In this document: one piece after another, positions 59,669 to 64,000 of the stretch
How the letters are laid out: each line of letters begins with the position of its first letter
Position numbering within the stretch: position 1 is the stretch's first letter
Assembly (NCBI GenBank): GCA_963682175.1
Contig: OY821775.1
Span: forward strand, 13,550,501-13,614,500
DNA: 64,000 nt
Reading direction: 5' to 3'
From: Triglochin maritima
Taxonomy: Eukaryota; Streptophyta; Magnoliopsida; Alismatales; Juncaginaceae
The notes under the pieces: model-generated
The model's database searches: none
What the model saw: the letters and a program-made list of their open reading frames with translations, nothing else
Told to the model about the DNA's origin: nothing
Translations under genes and position numbers: made by a program

Positions 59669-59732
59669 ATCAAATCTTGAAGTAATTTGTAATATAAAAC
59701 TGATTAAAGAATTTTTCATTGTAGTTAACAAA

Positions 59733-60340
59733 ATGATTGCGGTAAGTTTGTACTTTGGCGGTGAAATAGTTCAAAATGCAAGTTACGGTGTAGAGTACAC
59801 GATATGTCCAAGACTTACACTTTCAGCGAGCGAAAATGTAACCTTAGAAGAACTTAAGAGTTGGATATATCAAGGTTTGAATATCGAAGAATCTTAGTAC
59901 TCGATGAATATTCAATATCGTTATAACATTGCACCAACCGGTTATTTTTTTTAATGTGATGTCTGTATATGATGAGAATTCTTGGAGAATAGCCTATGAA
60001 ACAGCTTATTCCAAAATGGGAATGATGGAGTTATATGTACAGTTGAATCCTGTAGAAATTGAGTGGAGGGCTGAGATGTTTACAGGTAACCAACCGGTAG
60101 TAGTAGTGGTGCAGGTTTCATATCTCAACAATCATGTGATGCAAACACCATAGCAGAAACCAGTCGACCTGCGAATAGAACTTCTAATTTTGTGCCTATA
60201 CCAACAGATGATGAAGAAGAAAATGATGACGAAGATTACAATATAGATACAGAGAATGAATCATCAGGTGAGGAGGATGAGGATGCTGATGAGATTGAGG
60301 AAGATGAAGATATTGGTCCGAACGTGAGTCAGTTAAGCTA
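59733..60340 (+). pseudogene. MuDR-type transposase N-terminal region, broken
   Basis: From ATG 59733 the frame reads 'MIAVSLYFGGEIVQNASYG', 'LTLSASENVTLEELKSWIY', then TAG at 59895. The family sequence continues as 'MNIQYRYNIAPTGYF', shifts frame in the T-run near 59945, gives 'YETAYSKMGMMELYVQL', shifts again, and ends in an acidic tail ('DDEEENDDEDYN'). This is the N-terminal domain and acidic linker of plant MULE proteins; the zinc-finger and catalytic parts are missing. An acceptor-like 'cattgtag' at 59717-59724 could pair with the donors in the leader repeats. Confidence 0.7.
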
Positions 60341-61360
60341 AACACAATCGTGGAAAGGAATTACTGGACGATGTGCACGACATTCCAAAACAGCCTCCGA
60401 CTATAATATATTCAAATATATTGTGAAAAATACATCAATTAAAAAAATGTAATTTAAATATTTAGAAAATTAACACAATATGATTTTTTTGGGTACTTAC
60501 ATTTGTGCAAATATCATTGACTCTGAACATGCAATTTGGTATTCCGAGAAGTGGGGAAATAGACTCTCTATCCACTGCATCATTATACTCACGTTCGTTT
60601 TGTACAGAGCGATTTCTACTTAAATGACTCATTTTGTCAAAACTTCTGTTCATGAAAATAAAAACAGAATTAATTATAATAATTAAAAAATAATTTACTC
60701 GTACATTTCATGACAAATTGCATGTTATAGAAATAATGAAAGCTATAACAATTTAACACATAAATACAACTAATATTTAAATTTTAATTTAACAGAAAAT
60801 AATAAATAACTATTCCAAATACTTATATTATATAATAAATTTCGTAAATGTACGTTATACAAATTTTAAATGTATATACATTTAATTTAATTATAAACAG
60901 ATACATAAATACAACTAATATTTAAAATTAAATATAATAGAAAATAACAAAACAATTTTAAAATATTCTTAAGTAAAAATTTTGTGTAAAATTTACCTAA
61001 GTCCAAGATAAGCTGGGAAATAAGTGTTGTGCGAGCTCCGAATGGAAGAAAAATTAGAAGAGAAGTGTCGTGCGAACCCGAGAAGTTAATAAAAACTAGT
61101 TGAGATTAACTGATTTTAACTGAAAACTTAATCTGAAAACTCAAAAATTAACTGAATACTTAATCTGAAAACTCAAAAACTTAATAACTGAAATCAAAAA
61201 AAAATTAAAAAAAAACCCAGACGGATCGCGGATCCGATCCCGGATCCGATCCGCGATCGTCGTAGATTTAATTATTATTTTTTGATTAGTTTTCGATTTT
61301 TTTAAATGATTATTATTTAAAAAAATTACGGCATATGATTCTATTTGCAAAAATATATTT

Positions 61361-62029
61361 CCGGCCTGACACGTTCCGTTACCCCCGTCTACTTTAGTAT
61401 TTATCTTTTTTTAATATTAGCCGACAAATCAAAAACAATTCGAGCAAAGTCCTCCAATATATTTAATTATTTATAGCACCCTCTAGATACAATACCAACC
61501 CTTCCTTCATGGATGGTTCTTGAGTTCTTCCACACAAAAAAAAGAGTTCGAAATTCAAAATATTACTTTTCTGGTAGCTCAGAATAGTACAAAAAGGTCT
61601 TCATCACAGATACTAATATTGCGTGTTGTTAACTGCATATTAATTTTTATAGTTGGGATTTCAGCCACCGGAAGTAAGTAGACATGGGTGCCGTGCCGGA
61701 TCCATGGGTGTCGGTTTCCTTCGTTGAGTCGAGTCGGGTTTTGATTTTAAGTAAGTTAACAATCACAATTGAATTAACAAAAACACAATACAATTTATTC
61801 TTCCTCAAAATAACCAATTTATTTATTAATAATTGCCGACGTAATTTGAGAAACAATATATTGGTTACATATAAAAAAGATCAGAATGCTAGCTAAATCT
61901 AAGAAGTAATGAAAAAAACGCTAAGAGATATTAGGAAAAAATTACTCCTTTAACTGAATGATTTAGTCAATTCATCTTCAATCTTCATCGTCGTTGTTGT
62001 CTTGAAGATTCATGTTTAGCATTCTGTCT
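61361..62029. other. intergenic, no gene seen
   Basis: AT-rich spacer between the MULE and the hAT relic; nothing recognisable apart from the MULE's right target duplication at its left edge. Confidence 0.45.
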
Positions 62030-62720
62030 GCAATGTCACTTCCTTTCAAACAAGACATGTTTACCTGCACTAAAAGCAACCTCCGACGTCACAGTTGACG
62101 TCGAAAAACATAATAAGTCTTGCGCCATCAATGAGACAAGTGAAAACCTACGTGAGTTCTTTCTCCACCAGTCTAAAATATTAAAAGATTTTAACTCAGT
62201 AGTATTTAAGTAAATTTTAGTGTTTAAATATCCAGTTAATTCATTTTGTGTGTGAGTTTGCACTAATTTTGCATTTTTTTTACTTAACCAATTTCATTGG
62301 AAGTCGTCGTCATCTGGATCCATAGCAGTTGGAGGTGATTATGATGATGAACTAGAAACATTTGAACCCATTTGATCTACATTATATAGTCTTTCATATT
62401 CTTCAAAAAAATTGATTAACAAATGCATACACCTATCTACATGATTTTGGATATTTTTTAATTCATATTTGGATTTTTTTTCAAGAAAACTTGTAAACCA
62501 GTAATCTTAAATCTAGGATCCATAATAAAAGGTAAACAAAAACTAAATGGAGAAAGATTCCAATATTTATTAAACTTACCCTCCATTGCATTTAAAATTT
62601 CAACAAAACCACCATGTTGCCTATAGTTCGTAAATACTCTAGCAATTGGACGTGATTCATAGATAAATATGTTAGATATGAGGTAATATTATCCACTTAA
62701 TCTAGTAGTGAAGGTGAATT
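62030..62720 (-). pseudogene. hAT transposase C-terminal relic
   Basis: The minus-strand frame 62263-62036 contains the hAT dimerisation domain: 'FNILDWWRKNSRRF', 'LMAQDLLCFSTSTVTSEVAF', 'SAGKHVL'. Upstream (62600-62480) 'GKFNKYW' and 'FIMDPRFK' match the part before the C-terminal domain. Many stops lie between, and the N-terminal zinc finger is missing. The product would resemble RICESLEEPER-type proteins but is clearly broken. Confidence 0.75.
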
Positions 62721-63028
62721 CTTTTTAATAAATAATCTAACATAATTTTAAAATTTTCCCAATGTCTGTACCGTCGCCCCAAAAAGGCCGGAAACCCGTT
62801 GCCCTCGAGGCAGATCCAACCACACACGGCACAAACATCCATATGAAAAACAATGCCCAAACGGTCGAACAGAAGACCCCAAACGGTCTACCGAACACCA
62901 CTACTATTCCGCAATAAAACCAAAATAATGTCCAACCGGTCGAACGGCAAATGGGCCCCGTTCGACCAAAATCCATCAGTGAATCCTCTCTTGCTCAAAA
63001 AGCATCAACGATCGAACCATCCTAAAAT

Positions 63029-63420
63029 CACGGTCGACCGATTTCCACCAGTAAAACTCACCAACAATCCGCACTACACGGTCGACCGAAACAACTCTTC
63101 GGGTCAACCGACCATTAAGTTAACTTAAGTTCCGGTCGGACGAAGTCAACGAGTGGTCGACCGTTTAGATGGTCAACGCCCCCAACCGACTTACAACAGT
63201 GCTTTCGGTCGACCGGCAAAGGGGACTCGTTCAACCGAAAACACCCAGAGTCTTTTCCCCTTCCTAAAATGCATCACCGGTCGACCACTCCTAGAGTATC
63301 ATCCGACAGGTGCAATGGTTTTTTGCCCGAATCACACTACGCCTGGTCGACCGTTCCAGAGCAGAAAAACTGCTGGAAGGTTCTCGATGAGTCTTTCGGC
63401 CTACCGTCGACCACTCCAAT
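63029..63420. repeat. decayed CGGTCGACCG palindrome array
   Basis: About three exact palindromes (near 63031, 63079 and 63206) sit among variants such as GGTCAACCGA, GGTCGACCACT and CGTTCAACCG. Further variants extend left to about 62860. Confidence 0.65.
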
Positions 63421-63643
63421 CCTCACAAAGGCTATAAGGAGGATTAAACTAAAGCTTGACATACCTTTAAGGCTTGAAGAAGCCTTCGAAGAACCCACGA
63501 AGGTCGCTTCCACGAGCGCCTTCTCTACTCCTCCGGCGCACTCCCCGCTCGCGATCACCTCTACTCCGGCACTCAACGGGGCTTCACCTCGCCTTGCCGT
63601 TCGTCCACTCCACCACGACCCCAAGGCTGGAAGAGGAAGGATT

Positions 63644-63669
63644 GAGAGAGAGAGAGAGAGAGAGAGAGA
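63644..63669. repeat. (GA)n microsatellite
   Basis: Uninterrupted GA dinucleotides (about 13 repeats), with a second shorter run near 63697-63710. Confidence 0.9.
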
Positions 63670-64000
63670 AATGCTCGGTAGAGAAAGGAAAAGAGTGAGA
63701 GAGAGAGAGAAATCCAACCTTTTATACCCAAACAAAACCAATCTCAGCCGTCCATCTCAATCCCCTCTAATCCACCACCTAATCACAATTAAACCCATAA
63801 GCAAAGGGTTAGGATGTAACATTATATTTAGGTTAGTGGGTCGTGAAACACCCCCATGTTCGACGGTTTATCCAGTTCAAATTGAAGGTCCATGAGTCCA
63901 ATTGGTATGATGAAAACGTGGGTCCAACGCATTGATTAGAACACTATGGCAGCGTATGTGGTGATAGGGTTGTGCAACTTTCGGTCCGGGTTCGGTCTGG

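Larger units (their letters stand above)
58882..61348 (+). mobile_element. Mutator-like element (MULE), deletion derivative
   Basis: About 2.47 kb between direct copies of AAAAATATATTT (58870-58881 and 61349-61360), a target duplication slightly longer than the usual 9-11 bp. The long inverted terminal repeats, roughly 100-130 bp, share 'ttttttaaataataatcatt' (left 58909-58928) and 'aaatctacgacgatcgcg'. Each arm ends internally in a GC-rich palindrome (about 58975-58997 and 61222-61258). The interior has a TATA box, a tandem leader repeat and the N-terminal part of a MuDR-type protein, but no transposase catalytic domain. Confidence 0.8.
62760..63821 (-). mobile_element. degraded LTR, relative of the 19864-24456 family
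   Basis: On the minus strand the right end reads TGTTACATCCTAACC...TTTAATTGTGATTAGG, resembling the start of the outer LTR at 19864 (TGTAAAGACCCTAATC...ATTAATTGTGATTAGG). A palindrome cluster of the same kind follows at the corresponding place. The left boundary is unclear and no target duplication was found. The long frame 63269-63895 inside it has no family character. Confidence 0.55.

Noticed and set aside
63269..63895. 208-codon frame near the right edge
   Set aside because: It spans a degraded LTR, palindrome variants and a GA microsatellite; no family character.

Overview
This is nuclear DNA of a flowering plant, most likely a eudicot; the species is not recognised. The evidence is intron-rich genes with plant orthologues (aminopeptidase M1, class II cytosolic small heat-shock proteins, a DUF761 protein) set in dense, nested plant transposons: Ty3/gypsy and Ty1/copia LTRs, CACTA, MULE, hAT and PIF/Harbinger. 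All coordinates and joins below were worked out by eye.

Layout. 1-4.8 kb: a broken plant-mobile-domain-like gene fragment, then two copies of one LTR family in inverted orientation flanking a coiled-coil frame and a 400-nt purine tract. 6.7-8.1 kb: a single-exon proline-rich membrane protein with a C-terminal DUF761 motif. 9.97-18.4 kb: a complete aminopeptidase M1 gene on the minus strand, 19 exons summing to exactly 900 codons, with one GC-AG intron. 19.9-26.6 kb: three solo LTRs, one nested in another, all with 5-bp target-site duplications (TSDs). 26.6-28.6 kb: a dead Harbinger transposase interrupted by a small hAT-type element and followed by a second one. 28.8-56.8 kb: a tandem array with four class II small heat-shock protein genes. 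56.8-64 kb: a gypsy integrase relic, a MULE with TIRs and TSD, a hAT transposase relic and a degraded LTR.

The HSP array. A minus-strand, gag-protease-only Ty3/gypsy element inserted, with TSD ACGTC, into a CACTA element lying upstream of one HSP gene. Later recombination produced the order LTR_A - HSP1 - X - LTR_B - internal - LTR_C - HSP2 - X - LTR_D - HSP3 - X - LTR_E - internal - LTR_F - HSP4. HSP spacings are 10,077, 3,991 and 10,078 bp, so the whole has a 14.07-kb higher-order period. All four genes encode the same 155-residue protein and keep the same cluster of heat-shock elements. Only HSP4 keeps the ancestral 3' flank.

The most unusual signal is a set of about 36 exact copies of the 10-bp palindrome CGGTCGACCG. 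They are concentrated in LTRs of at least three families, typically as pairs 18-25 bp apart (mostly 21-23), with decayed versions in two further LTR copies.
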